Origin: Axinella damicornis
Taxonomy: Eukaryota > Porifera > Demospongiae > Axinellida > Axinellidae
Assembly (NCBI GenBank): GCA_963931865.1
Contig: OZ007506.1
Coordinates: 7,532,451-7,596,450 of the forward strand
DNA length: 64,000 nt
Direction of reading: 5' to 3'
A model generated the notes under the pieces. The model searched no databases. It saw only the letters and a list, made by a program, of their open reading frames with translations, and was not told the origin of the DNA. The position numbers and the translations under genes are program-made. Positions 33,893-48,800 of the stretch are shown piece by piece (within the stretch, counting starts at the first letter, position 1; each line of letters opens with the position of its first letter).

Positions 33893-36800
33893 TCAACTGG
33901 ACTCTGAAGCAGCTATGTGCTGTACTTGACCTAACTGCCTGACAATGGACTGGACATCAGTTAGGAGGGCATTCATATCTTTGAGGCTACTCTCATCGCA
34001 AGGGATTTCTGCATGGGAGGAAGACAGGCAACATGAAAGGAATTTCACAGCTTTATCATACAAGAAGCATCTCCTCTGAATGGAAACGTCCTGGCAACAT
34101 CCGCGACTTCAAACTGCTACTTCCACTGCCCGCAAGTTGCAGTACCAATCAGATGTGCCATCACAAGACAATGGTAAAAGCAACTGTGTCATGCATTGAG
34201 ACATCACAGTCACCACAATAGACCCCAAATGAAATTCCAGGTTCCATTGCTATGACAACAACAACCAGTGTACCCACTGGCCACCATGCAGATAGGCCCA
34301 ACCATATGTAACGATGTAACGTATAGGAAAAGTACAATTTTTGGTGCCCTCTAACTGGAGGAGCCTGGGAATGAGGCTAGTGCTGTTCATAAAAGCAGGG
34401 AATATTGAAATGGGATCTAATATGGTGCAACTGTGTATCAACCGTGTACATGTACGTACAGCTACACAACGCACCTTCTAACTGCTTCTCGACCAAGTCC
34501 ATCCAGGCCATCACTTTGTTCTGCACAGCTTCAACGTGGTCGTACAACAGCATCCTATGCACCCAGTTGGTCATGTCTCCGTGCATGAAGGCCTCTGCAA
34601 ACTCCCCCAGAGTAACGGTGTCCATGGTGGACTGTGCAGAGCTCAATGAGGAGAGGGTCGGCGTAAAAATGGGGTTACGTTCGATACTTGGTTGCAGTCC
34701 GAGGCTTCCTAGTGATGCGCTACTCTCCGTAAAAGCAGTTGGAGGTTTAACTGATACTGAAGCAGGCTGCAGTCCTGATCCCGAGGCGCTTTGAGAATAC
34801 ATTAGCCCTCCTCTTGAGCTGGTTGTCTGTTGACTGGCAAGAAGTGAAGTGAGTGGGCTTTTTGCCGCTGAAGATGACGTTATGGGAACGATTACCGGTT
34901 TGAACGCCGACCGAGAACTTGAGATGAGTTTGTTGGAGCTAGGGGTAGGAAAGGGTGTAGAGGTGGTGATCCTGGTACTGGGAGAACCAACAGCCGGGGG
35001 GGTTACTACATCTTGCTCATTTCTGAGAATTTGGGGCAACTTTGATTCTGTTGGATGACTGTCCCCATCGACAGCAAATACGGACATCTCCTGCACTCCA
35101 AACTCTTCACTAATTTCCAGATTTGAATCAAAAAAATCTTCCGAGCCTGGAATGGTTTTTTCGGACTCGGGAATGGGATTTTCAGAAAAAGAGATTGAAG
35201 GTTTATGCACAGTTTCCTGTGAAGCTGAAGCAGTTAATGTAGGTACAGACTCAGTCGCTCCTGATATCCTGGAAGATGATGTCTGTGAGGCAGCAGCTGG
35301 GGTGACCACGGGAGTGCTCTGCTGCAGTGGAGGGTTGAGGTTGACATCTGTTAGACTACGGAGGTCTTCAACACTAAGAGGTGGAAGAGGCGCAAGTTTC
35401 AAGCTCTTGGGGCTGCTGCTGTCTGCGGTGGTGGTGAGTGAGGGGTAAGTAGGAGAGGAGGAGGAGGGAGGAGGTGGAGGGGTTGGGGTAACAGAGCAAG
35501 ACTTGGAATCAGAAGGGAGGGGGTCTAGATAGAGTGCAGCTACGTTGATGGGTGAAGAACGTTTCCCCAGCGGCACGTTCGTGTTTGAGTCAGCATCTTC
35601 TCTTGAGCTGTTTTCATTCTTGGAAATACCCACATTTTGAGGTTCCTGAGTCCCTTTGACCTCTGCACTGCTCTCCCCTCCCTCTGTCCTTAATGCCACA
35701 GGAGAGGAGGTGTTGCTCGCCTCCTGGGTGTCTCCTGATTCATACGAGACAGGCTGCAGAGCAGCGATGAGATAGGACATGATGTCCTCTTTAGAGAGGT
35801 GGGTACACTCTTTCGCCCACTGCTTCAGGTAGGGGTGATTGGGATTGCTGGAGAATCACACATAACAGATATGAATCATACTACAACCCTATCAGCCAGT
35901 AAAGCTGCCTAATTTTGTGACAAGGGGTCATGACCTAAGACCACACTCCCACACGGGTAAATGTATTATGGCAAGAGCGCATGATGACATCATTGTTTTT
36001 TTCTGCCGTGAAAAAACAATGATGTCATCATTGACTGTGTGTGTGACAATGTGCTCAGCTTTCTCAATTTGTTTTTAGCAGCCCAAATGGCTGTGGACCT
36101 GACAGTATGTCGATTAGTCTCGTGCCCACACCCTCCGCACGTGTGAATAGAGCATGTATAGCTTACCTTGCAGCCTGCAGTTTGACCTTTGTACTGTGGA
36201 CCATCTTCCGAAGCTTGAAGAGGGAGTCTGCCAGGCGGTGAGACATTCGTATGGCTGCTGATTCAGGGAACTTAGGACCACCGGGAAAGGAGGGGAGAGA
36301 GCCTTCTGCAAACCAGTCCCGATCAAACTAAAGGGGATGAGAGAGCGCGAGAATGCACATAGCTTTCTTCCATAGGATTATCCGTAGAGTCAGTTACAAG
36401 GATAGCTTGTGGAGGGTTGTCCAGAGATGTCCCCCCCCCCTTGTCCAAGTATAACGGGATACCCTAGTGTCATCTCCCATCCTGGGATCATCCCGGGATC
36501 ATCCCAGGATGGGAGAAGATGAACATGTACTTAGTACTACATGGACAAGCCCTGGTGTCTCTGGACATGAGAGACAGAGCTCTGCCTTCTTGAGGGTTAC
36601 AAATCCCGATCATAATTATTACTCACCCGGTGCTTCAATCTAGTCCTAAGACCTGTAGGATGAGGAGAACATTCGTAGCTAAAATGACCGCCACTCTTGT
36701 TGGCTGCTTAGTAGTGCTTTTCTACAATGCACCGCACATTCACAATTTCAAGACACAGGATGTGAATGGAAGCTCTCACCAGGCGGGTTGGTGCAGATGT

Positions 36801-39800
36801 AGCAGATGTACTTCTCAGGTAGTGTTTCCTTGGTAATGGCAATACAGTCTCCATGTTGCCAGCAGAGGCACTGCTCACACTGTGTGGGTGTGTGTGGGTG
36901 TGCATGTATGAGGTGTGATGGTGTGGATATGTGCATGTGTAAGCATGTGAGGGTGGTGGGTAGAGTGAGGAGGGAGTGTGGGGGTGAGGTGTGTGTGATG
37001 CGTAAGTTGAGGTTGCAAGGATGTGTGCATTGCAGGTACGGTGGTGCACAGGAAGTTGGAAGTTAATAATTAGTGGGACACGCAACATAGCAATGTGAGT
37101 GATATAATCATTACAGTGCTATACAGGTCCATATTGAAAAGTGATTATCGAAACAGCTGGGAACAAGACTCGCTCAGTGGATAGGTGAGTTCTACAGTTG
37201 TGGCATTTGTCTATGAGTATTCCCAAGGACCCACTCAAATCCTTCATGAGTGAAGAAGACCGATAGTGGTCAATACTGCACCTGGAAGTACCCTCTGAAT
37301 GATTTCGTTCAAAAAACCTGTTTCGGTAAAATGATTTTCACTATGGCAGACTGTATGATCATGTAACACTATTACTACCTTGCACAGACCACTAACTACT
37401 ACATGTAAGCTTCCAACCTCGTCTGGGTGGTGCAGGTGGGGGTATGTGGGGGCGGGGAGCATGTGTGGACATGTGGTGAGGGTAGCCTCGTTCCCAGTCC
37501 CACGCCCAGCTTTCCATCGCTTGCAGTACGGTAAAGCGGGGAGGGCCTGGTAGGGCCTGGTACATTTCCTCACGGGAGCATGACGTAATCCAGAATGAAG
37601 ATGCTACGTTTTGCGTGTTATTCAGCCGTCTACTCGTTCAACACTCAGTGAGTATGACAGTCGCCCCCTGCTAGCTAGATACGTGTGGTATGTTACCTGG
37701 TACCTTCGCTCTTCTTGCTGTTCTGAGACCCACGTACGCCCACGTTCATTTACGTCTTTCTACCTCTTTCTACCCTTGACGTCACTCACGCGAGGAAATG
37801 TACCAGGCTCTCGCCGCTTTACCGTACTGCAAGTGACGGAAAGCTGGGCGTGGGACTGGGAACGAGGCTATGGTGAGGGTGTTTAGGGTTTGAGTAGGAG
37901 TGAGGGTGTTTAGGGTTTTAGTTTTAGTTTAGGGTTTTAGTGGGAGTGTGAGGGTGTTCAGGGTTTGAGTGGGAGTGTGAGGATGTTCAGGGTTTTAGTG
38001 GGAGTGTGAGGGTGTTTAGGGTTTGAGTGGGAGTGTGAGGGTGTTTAGGGTTTGAGTGGGAGTGTGAGGGTGTTTAGGGTTTGAGTGGGAGTGTGAGGGT
38101 GTTTAGGGTTTTAGTGGGAGTGTGAGGGTGTTTAGGGTTTTAGTGGGTGTGAGGGTGTTTAGGGTTTGAGTGGGAGTGTGAGGGTTTGAGTGGGAGTGTG
38201 AGGGTGTTTAGGGTGTGAGTGGGAGTGTGAGGATGAATGCAGGAGCATGATGAGGTGAGGGTGTGTGGTGTGGATGTGTGGGATGTGAAGGTTTGCATGC
38301 AAGTGGGTGGATGGGATATTAGCAAAACAGCCAATCAAATTCCATCATGTGACCAACAAAACACCCACCTGTATCATGAATCCCTCGTCCACTTCACTGC
38401 CACAAACGCAGTGCACGACATCATCCTCATTCCCTTCACTCCCCATGGATGGGGACCTCACATCCTCCGCACCTCCCCCCTCCCCCTCATCCACCAGGTC
38501 GGCACCATCGTCCAACAACGATGTACCTATACAACATATGATACACAAGGGTAATGTACATTGTCCCAGATTGAAACCTTCGTAAGTTTGGGCATCCTGT
38601 ACTGCGCTAGGGACGGCAAGCATGATGGTGTAGTCAGAATCTTTCTTGAGTGCTGTAGTGTTTTGATTTACAATACGGAACAAGTTTTCCACTACCAGGA
38701 GTATATACCGTATATCGGTAAGTTAAAATATTTTCGCGAATGCCACCAAACGCGAAAATTTATCTTGCGAAATAGTTTACAAATATTGAGGAAAGCGGAT
38801 AAATTACGGTAACAAACACGTGTACATTACTGCGCAATTCACTAGCTGTTTTCCACGATGGACTTTCAGGCTGACTCAAGACGAAATACCTTCTCAAAGT
38901 ATCGTTCAAGTGGACGGAGAGGTTCAAGAGCATATTGAGCAGTGAGCACACGGTGTGAAGGAGTGGACCGGAATAGGCAAGTACTTACATTTGTCATGGC
39001 CATGGTGGGTCCGCAGCAGCTCAGGTTATCCAGAAGAAGCTGGGTCGGCGAGTTCATGAAAGAACGGCAAGTACAGCAAGGTCAGAGTCGTTAAAAACAA
39101 CACGCTTCGATCAGTGCAGTTCGCTAAAATGTTTCAACATGAGTAATTGTCACACGAAAGAATTTCAACAAGAAAATTTCCCGATATACGGCAATAAGCT
39201 CCAACAAATTGCCAGTGGAACCACGCTACTGGTAGCCGATGCAACAGGATCGTGGCCCATGTCTTATTCTCATGCTGTGGATACCTGGGCGGACTCCGAC
39301 TGCAGGGCTTATGGTAACAAATGAAAGTTGTCTGGATAAAATATTAAATGTTGACAAAATTGACCGGATTTTGTCCTGTGTCAGGCTGTTACAAGAGCGG
39401 ATAAGCAGGTCGCGCGGAGTTCTGGGGGGCACGACCTACTTATGCGCTCTTGGCTGTTATCATAAGCCCTGCTAAGACTGCAGCCACCAACTCGTACTCA
39501 CAGTTCAATGTTCATTCATACTAATTAGGCAACTAGCTTGCAGTGTATTCCAATTAAAGCACATTTCACATGATGACCACACTGTCCATGATTGAATCGA
39601 AGCAAGATGTGGCGGCAAAGGGAAAACATGTACCTGCATGCTATTAGCTCAAATGCATCGTGGTGTAGGAGAGGGGGGAGGGGCAGCTCGGTTATGGGAG
39701 GGTGGGAATGGGGTTTTGGTTGGCTGGGAATGGGGTTATGGTGGGCTGGGAATGGGGTTATGGTGGACTGGGAATGGGCTGGGAATGAAGTTAGCCACAC

Positions 39801-42800
39801 CATATTGCACAAACCTGCTTCTTTGCTGGTAGAAGTAGTCCTGCCCCCACCCTTTTGGCTCTGCACTGCTGGTGAGTGGGAAGCCTTCGCATGCGACTGT
39901 AGCTTCTTGGTGGGTGACAAGGGTAGGGAGTCCTTCGGTAGTGCCTTGATCTCCACCAGGGGAAACGTGAGGGGGCTGAGGGCCCTCACAACTACCTGCT
40001 TCATCTTCTTATGGCCACTACTTGATGGCTTTGAAGAACTCGCCGAGGATTTGGGCTTTGATTGTTGAATCTGCAAGATGGTTGGCCGAGGTGAGGCGTA
40101 TTCTGGTGCCCTGGCAGTCATCTTCCCACTACTGGTGATGGAACTTTCTGGCAGTTGGAGTTTCAGAGCGGTTGGACCGACAGTGATTCCCGGTTTCTTT
40201 AGCGAGGAAGAGGGGTGAGACGTAAGGGGTACTGGGGGAGACTTGCGGGATAATGCAGCAGCTTGTTCCTTTGCAGACTGTTCCAAAAGTTTCATCACTT
40301 CTATGGATCTGTGCTGCTTCTCTATTGACTCAAAGAAGCTTTCTGTTGGTGATTTTGATCTCCTTAGTGGGTCAGATCTTGCTGAAGAACCACCTTTTGG
40401 TTGCGGAGGAGACAAAATGCTCTTAAGACTGGGTGATTTCGGTGATCTCAGCATTCTTGGCTTTGGTGACCTCGGCACTCTGGATTTTGGTGAGCGAAGT
40501 TTCGGGGAGGATTTGATTGGAGTTTTGGGGGACATTTGTGGAGATTTTGGAGACAGGGGGCTTTGGGATTTGCCACCTGGTTTGACAGCTGCACCTGTGA
40601 AAAGCAAGATCATAAAATTATGTACCTGGTGATAAACATGTACACACTCGCATTGATCACGATCACAGACGAGAATTGATGATATCTGACATGTCACTGT
40701 GACTCACAGCAGTGCTCACGAAAAGCCATGACAGATGTTCGGACATTACGCTAAATAGTGAAATTCAGGTCAGAATTACTAAAGTGGGCGGACACACAAC
40801 ACAATTGAACAGAAATTGTCTGTTGTCAGGCTGTGATCGTGAGCCCTGATTAATAATGTCTGCAATCACAGACCTTGATGTACATGTATGATACAGTGTA
40901 TACTATATTAGGGAGTTCAAGGGTCAGGACAAGGTGGTTACCATGGCAACCTACCAGCTGCTCCCTTTGCTTTGGCTGCCACTGGTGTCTTGGTTTTGAT
41001 GTGGTGGTAGTGTTTGATGTGTGAGAGCAGGAGAGTCTCCTTCCTAAAGGACTTGCCACATCCCGTGAACTTGCACTTGTGTTCGTTGTGGTCCCACATG
41101 ATCACCAGCTCCTTGGGAGCTAGCTTAGCTATGGAGGGGAGAGGAGTGGAAGGATGGGGAGAGGAGGGGAGGGGAGGGGAGGGGAGGGGAGGTGAGAGGA
41201 GGGGAGGGGAGGGGAGGGAAGGGGAGGGGAGGGGAGGGGAGAGAGGGGGGAAATATGGATAGGTGGGGAAAGAGAAAAGACTGACAAGAGCCACAACAAG
41301 AGCCACAACAATCAACAAAAACAGACATAGTTAACCAGACCAGTGAAATCAATACATAGGTTCTAGGCACGTACACATCAGTACCTGGCTTTTTCTCTGA
41401 CTTCTTCGCTACCTAGAATAGCAGAGAAGAATCCACTATTGGATCACAGATTCCAGCATAGTCCTCCCTCCTCCCCTTCCCCTCCATTACCCCCTCCCAC
41501 AAACTCAAGTAAACCGAGTGATGGCCTATGAAACAACACATAGATTTCCAATCATATTCAGTCCAAATAAGCCCTGTGCATCCTGCCTAGACAAGTATGG
41601 TTTCTATTGCTTCTACCCAGCGGGTGATATAAAAGTGAATATTACACATCAATGACATCATGCTATGGTACAACAAGCCCTCTCTCTACCGCAACTGATG
41701 AGAGACAGGGAATAAGCTTGTGAACTGCATGGGTATGAGCCAGTGAGCTGCACGAGTATGGGCCCGTGAACTGCACGGGTATGAGCCCGCGAACTGCATG
41801 GGTATGAACCTGTGAACTGCATGGGTATGAGCCAGTGAGCTGCACGGGTATGAGCCCATGAACTGCACGGGTATGAGCCTGTGAACTGCATGGGTATGAG
41901 CCTGTGAACTGCATGGGTATGAACCTGTGAACTGCATGGGTATGAACCTGTGAACTGCACGGGTATGAGCCCGTGAGCTGCACGGGTATGAACCTGTGAA
42001 CTGCACGGGTATGAGCCCGTGAGCTGCACGGGTATGAACCTGTGAACTGCACGGGTACGAGCCAGTGAACTGCATGGGTATGAGCTTGTGAACTGCACGG
42101 GTATGAGCCCGTGAGCTGCACAGGTATGAGCCTGTGAACTGCATTGGTATGAGCCCATGAACTGCACGGGTATGAGCCCATGAACTGCATGGGTATAAGC
42201 CTGTGAACTGCATGGGTATGAGCCCATGAACTGCACGGGTATGAGCTTGTGAACTGCACGGGTATGAGCCTGTGAACTGCACGGGTACGAGCCAGTGAAC
42301 TGCACGGGTATGAGCCTGTGAACTGCATGGATATGAGCCTGTGAACTGCACGGGTATGAGCCAGTGAACTGCACGGGTATGAGCCTGTGAACTGCATGGA
42401 TATGAGCCTGTGAACTGCATGGGTATGAGCCCATGAACTGCACGGGTATGGGCACATGAACTGCACGATGAACTGCACATGGGTATGAGGCTGTGAACTA
42501 CTCACGTGCTCAAATTTGGTCTGGGCTCTGGTCCTGGTGGCAACAGAGGTGGAAGGGGACAACTGTTTCTTGGGTGCCAGGGGGCTGCCCGCATAGCTCC
42601 GCTTGGAGGGAGTTGGGGTTGCCGAGTCTGATACAATTCTTCTGGAAGACTCTGCTCCTGAAGTAGAAAGAACAAAAGGTGCTGACAGTATTGAGGAAGG
42701 GGGACCAGGGTAATTTTATTGTGAGAGCAATATCGTGGTTGGCCAAAATTATCAGGAGCCCGGTAGCAACTAGCAATATAAGTACCAACCGCACATTAAG

Positions 42801-45800
42801 TGGCTTCTACACACAATTTCGTGGGTGTCTTTATTCACTGGACTGGTGGACTGGACTGGACTCACCCAAAAATCTGTAAAATGCCTTTTTCAGTGTAGGA
42901 CAGAAGCTAAGCATACTTACTTATTCACTAAGTTGCTTGCATAGCCTGCTTGCTTTCGTGTCTTTCCTCAAGTAGGTAGAAGTCAAAGGTCATGTGCATA
43001 TTTAATGAGCTTCAGTCAGTTGTGGATGATAGAGGATATTTCTGTTTCTATGCTTTAGCAAAAGGCTGGAGTTCGATTTCTGCAGTAAATAAATGCTCTT
43101 CTAATCTTTCAATGAAGCTCATTAAATATGCACATGACCTTTGACCTCTACCGACTAGAGGAAAGACACGAAAGCAGGCTATGCAAGCAACTTTAGTGAA
43201 TGAATAAGTATGCTTAGCTTCTGTCCTACACTGAAAAAGGCATTTTACAGATTTTTGGGTGAGTCCAGTCCAGTCCAGTCCAGTCCAGTCCAGTGACGCC
43301 CCAATTCGCATCTACCCGACATGTGATAGCATCCAATCCTTCAGTGGTGGGGACCCGAAATGAGGCTACAATATTTGATTACCGCAGAACTGGTTATGAT
43401 TAAGGTTTGGGGATACCCACTGTAGTTAACGTGTGACTATAATTAAGTGGGCATGACTTCGAAGCTTTACAAAATAATAATGTGGAGCTTGCTCAGGCTC
43501 ACCCCCAGTAAGCAAGGTTCCACACTATGAAGTACAAGAGCTGTACCATTGGATACTTCGCTGCTGTCACTAGTCAGCTCTCTCCGGCACTACAACAGGT
43601 ACTTTGTACTTTGCTTTCACTCACGTACACATCCTACACCGAACAGCAGAGATGACATTCGACGTCAAAAATTAGTGGCCATCATGAGCACGTCTTCACT
43701 ATGGCAGGACAGCAGCTGTAGGCGAATGCATACAGGAAGCCATGCCCATTTAATTACCCTAATACCGGATGTTACGCCCACTTAATTAGCTAATTGGTAT
43801 CACCTAACCCTGAGTAAATACATTGAGCTTCCAGGTTTTTTGAGGGCAAACTGTAAATTGCATGCATTACATATACATGCTTACTCTTGTATGCTCAATA
43901 CAAACTCGCAATTCAAATCAAACAAACCATTCCTACAGCAAGACACTTTCCCTTTTCAAACTCGCAATTCACAATTCTCACAATCAAACCATTCCTACAG
44001 CAAGACACTTTCCCTTTTCAACTTCCCAACACCTGTGGTGAATATGATCTTCACCAGCCACGTCCCCAGACTGGCCCTGTCCCATGTCTTGATGGGTGGA
44101 AACAGTCTGGGAATGAGGCTGTGGTAGAAGGCAGGGATTGGTGCTGGACCATCAGAGCAGACACTGGAAGTAACGACAATACGGGCGAACAATTCGGAAT
44201 CAGGTGAATAATTTTGCAGGCAAATTGGGTGCACAGTTTGCAGGCGGATCAGGAGATTACTCGGATCAGGAGATTACTCACACATACTGGAGATGGCTGA
44301 GGTTCACTGGAGAGGAGTGAACATTTGCAGGAAGGGTCATCCCATTGTGTCAAAATGGCGATGATTGGAAATGCAGATCACAGCATTTCCAGTCAAACTT
44401 ACCAGTCCCAACTTACGAGGCATCTGAACGTGACCAGTACACACTCACATTTCGCTTGCACAAAGAGAGGTCTAGCATCTTACCTTGATCTCTCCTCATT
44501 CCACATTCTGTTGGTCCTTCCACGTTTGTTGACGGTGCGACAGCATTACTCAGCATGCCGGCACAACGTTCACTATTCAACAAAGATGAAGGCACTTTGT
44601 GCTTGCTTCTCTGCTTTCCTCTGCGTTTCAACGTCGTTTTTGCCAACTCTCTGCCGCCAGACAACTGAAGTACGCCCGTTGCAGGAATACGAGAGCTAGA
44701 AGACGAGGCGGACAGGCTTGGACTTCCTGATTTAGACGTTGAAGCAACAAAAGATACTTCTTGCTCACAGCTTGATTCTGATGGCTGCTGTGACTCAGAG
44801 AAGTGAGTGGAGAGAACTGCAGTAGACGTAGTAGCTACCCCACGAGTTGCTTCCAGCTCAAAGCTCGAAGGGTCAGCCAGGGAGGGACTCGAGTAGTCGC
44901 TATCACTCCAATCCAGCTTTTGTTTCGGAAATAGTTGGACAAAGTCTTCCCAGTTTTCCTCACAATACAGCAAACTTTCGATTCTCTTCCCAAGCGCAGT
45001 TTCTGCTTCTCTTGCATAGCTGCCTACCTTATCCTCCAGCAGATTGCTGCTCAGTGGTTCGGAAGAGGAGCCCCTGCTATCTCCTAGATTAATTGGTACC
45101 AAAATATCAGAATCAGATGCAGGTTTCTTACCATGGGAACTTGCACACGTATCTTCAGCACTGCTGCCAGAGGCCAAAGCACTTGCACTCTTCCGCAACC
45201 TCTGAGAACGAGAACCGAGCTCTGGAGTTTCCGGAGGTGTGGAACCAAGACTGGGTCTTTGACTCGGACTGCTAGACAACGGCAGCATCTGACTTGGTTT
45301 TACTACAGTCTGAGACTCAAACGGCGGAGTGAGAAAAGTAGATCCCAGTCCAGATCCAGATCCGGTCAGACTCTTAGCCATAGGGTCTTCATCCACGGGA
45401 GAAAGTCTACATGTAGACAATTGAGTCACACCTCTCAGCTTGTACGGCTCCCTCAAAGCTTCATACTTCCGAGAAGGTCGTCGTGATTGTTCACTGTCTG
45501 AGCTAGCAGGGCTGGAGCTTTTGGAGCCCCCCTTAGAAGACACAGCAATTGACTCTGTTGCAACAACGTTCTGGGTCTGCTTTGAAAAGGGTCTCTCACG
45601 TATCCGAACATGGTGCCCGTCCTCAACATCAGATTCTGTCTCTGTAGAGTCGTCATCAATACGACAAGGTTTGACCTTTTTTGGCATGAAAACCGGGGAG
45701 GATGGCGGGGAGGAGAGCGAGGTCTGGGAAGCAGAGTCATCGTTACGCTGTCGCTTCTCTGCCCTCCGCTTACGAGCCTCCATAGCAGCTGCCAGAGGTG

Positions 45801-48800
45801 GCTCCCGAAGATAGTCCTCCATGACGTCCTGAGCTTTGTCCATGTTCTGAAATACCAAGCAGAAAAAGATCACTCAATCACAATAGTGTGATAGCGTACA
45901 GCAAAAAAACTTCGCTAATTTCATGGTTAGAGATACATTCACAGATACAAGTTGGTACAATCAGCCCCTAACAGAGATTGCATCCACCAACTCGCACATA
46001 CGTACAACTAGTCTCGTCTCGTGCTGCTCGCACATACAGCTAGTCTCGTGCTGCTTGCACATACAGCTAGTCTCGTGCTGCTCGCACATACAGCTAGTCT
46101 CGTGCTGCTTGCACATACAGCTAGTCTCGTGCTGCTTGCACATACAGCTAGTCTCGTGCTGCTCGCACATACAGCTAGTCTCGCACTGCTTGCAGGCGGA
46201 TGGCTAGCTTACGGATCGGCCCAGTTAAACGTGACGTCCCTTACTGTTAAGTGCCGCAGCCCAGATCACTTCTGGGGGATGGAACAGATCTAGAACCAAC
46301 AAAACCCACAAAGCCCATGCCAGTGCGAAACTAATGATAAAACGGTGGCCAAAATGAAGCGCTCATAACCATGGCGAGTTGATGAACACCAATTAAACCT
46401 TTCTCCCTACAACCCACCCACTACCTACTTACTGTTCTCTCCATGTCCTTCTCTGATACTATATAAGTATCACCATAGTACCAAGCTATACCGGAAAATA
46501 TCACAAGTTTGTTGCCGTAGTATTGTTACAAGTGCAAAGCACGAGTAACAATGCCGAAGGCGACAAACGAGTGACGGTATACCATGGTGATACTGATTTT
46601 ATCATACAAACCTGGAATTTCATTGCACGTTCCTCTACCAATGAACGTAGCGAATGCGCGTTACCATAGCTTGCTTGGCGACAATATTTTTCAGTTCTGG
46701 TTCACCCTTCGCGTTAGTACGGCAAGCTTCAAACGCTTGGGCGAGAAGGCCTTTGTACCAAGCCCAAGGCGGAGCCATGCCGATAACTGGCAGCTGTACG
46801 GTCGGTCCACGCTGATGACTGGCAGTTGTACGGTCCATTTTCAAACGCGATGCCCGAGTATACGAACGAGTTCAACCTCGACTTCTGGAAGTATCAACAT
46901 GTAAGTCAGCCCTCTTCAGGAGCCCAAAAGGTAGTCAGTACCAGCTAGTCCAGGTAGTCTCTGAGCTGTAGCACACGTGACTTACTGTACATAATACGGA
47001 TCTCGGATTTTTCACGTGACCTACTGTACAAAATACGGGTTTTTATCAACTGCGCTTGCGTACCAGGCTTTCCCATTGACTGCTGTACATTATTCAAACG
47101 TACATGTAGGTGCATGATAAAGGCTTTTAACTAAAAGTTTACGTCCATTTCAAAAGAACGATCATTTTATGGTGTGAATCGTACAAGCCATTAGTTAAGC
47201 TTTGCTATTTCAAAATAAAACATCAAATACACACTACTAGGCATACATGTACATGTATGTATGAACATACTGTGCCTCACACGGAAACGGAAATGCAGAG
47301 TCGGAGATGGCGAATAAGTATACCTCTGCTCTGGGGTCTCCTGTGCATAGCTACTATTTGAGGTACACAAAAAGAAGCTCACATTTGGTGAAGAGATTTC
47401 CTAGAACAACGCTCGGATGCTCTTTGCCTATCCTCCTCACGGGTCAACAAGCGAAGCGTGTCGCTCTGCTGCTGGCTCGCAAGTCATCTTCTGTCTGTGT
47501 TGTCCTATCATCTGTCATCTCGTGGTTGAACTATTAATCGCCTTATATGTGCCTCACACTAAGGCATTCGGCAATAACTATTCTGAAGGGAACTGAGTAA
47601 TGCTGTAGCAGTTACTGGGTAGGTGGTAGCTCCAAACAACATCTGAATGAGAAACGGATTTATTAGTTGACCATAATTATTTGTTGCTATAGCAACAATT
47701 CTTTGTACCGATTGGTAACCATCCAGATAGACTACACCTCAGACATGAAGTAGTATCACTTAATATATACACATGTAACTACGGGCTCACGAAATCGATG
47801 TCTTCCCATTGAAGTCCCTACAACCCTGATGCTAACATACACTAACTTCAACTTACCCTCTTCCGGACATGGGAGAAGGGAGCTGTGTAGTACACACCAT
47901 CGTCAAACAGCACCTCGACATCGCCTGTGTGTGAGTGTGGAGAGATCAACATCAATACAATAAGATTTCTCTCAACAAGAGTGTCAGCAACAGAAGTCAG
48001 TAACAGAAGTCAGTAAAGGTGGGTGGGATTAGACTAGTGATAATTCAGATGGTCAGTACAAGATAACACTACATCTGGGACGCTATTGCAGAAGGCTGTC
48101 GGTGAGTCAGAGTATCAGAGTAATGAGCTAAGTCGGACTGTCATGGATGGACTCACGTAGACCCAATGTGTTAGTAATAGCTGAAGCAAGCAAAGCAAGT
48201 GAAGCTACCTGCACAAGTTCACCTCAATCCAAGCTTTCATTGAAGCTTCTAATTACCACTGACTCTACCACTACACGTGTAAGAATGCACTACATTGTGG
48301 GGTGAGCATGAGCGAGTGCAGTACGCAGCATGCACATTACTGTCATTAGAATGTAACTCAACTGCAGGCTGCAGAATTCCAGCACAAGAACTGAACGTAG
48401 TCCTATTATCTATGACAGGAGCGCATGAGCCAGCGAAGGAGCGTCGAACTAGTATAGACATGTTGTAATCCCTCACTGTCATACCTTATATGGAAGGCCT
48501 ATGTGGTACCGCACAAATGACAACTTGTTTTTCACACTTCTACGTAACGGTCTCTTGCTGTATATGGCAAAATTTTGGGACGTGTGAAGGATTACTACTT
48601 CGGCTAGGGCGCACATGCTGAGTTCAACACTCCTTCGCCGCCTTCGGCGGCTCTGTCTATGATGGTACATGCTACACACTGTTCCAGCACACTTGCAGCA
48701 CAAACAGATGAAAGCACTCTTGCTGTCTTCTTTTGCAATGCAGTAGCTCCCATGGCTGTAACCATTGAAGAGCAGAGGTTTACGAGTGACTTCAAAACAG

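Noticed and set aside
37871..38235. Interstitial telomere (ttaggg-like strings)
   Set aside because: tttagggttt occurs once per 29-bp unit, embedded in unrelated sequence. It is a minisatellite.
38866..39057. Possible small gene [19 protein letters not shown] with a gtaag-type donor
   Set aside because: It lies inside a PHF20 intron, I recognise no family and found no partner exon. It is kept out of the gene list.
41658..42562. Three overlapping ~265-300 codon minus-strand frames
   Set aside because: All read the same peptide from a 23-bp minisatellite in a PHF20 intron. There is no start context, domain or splice support.
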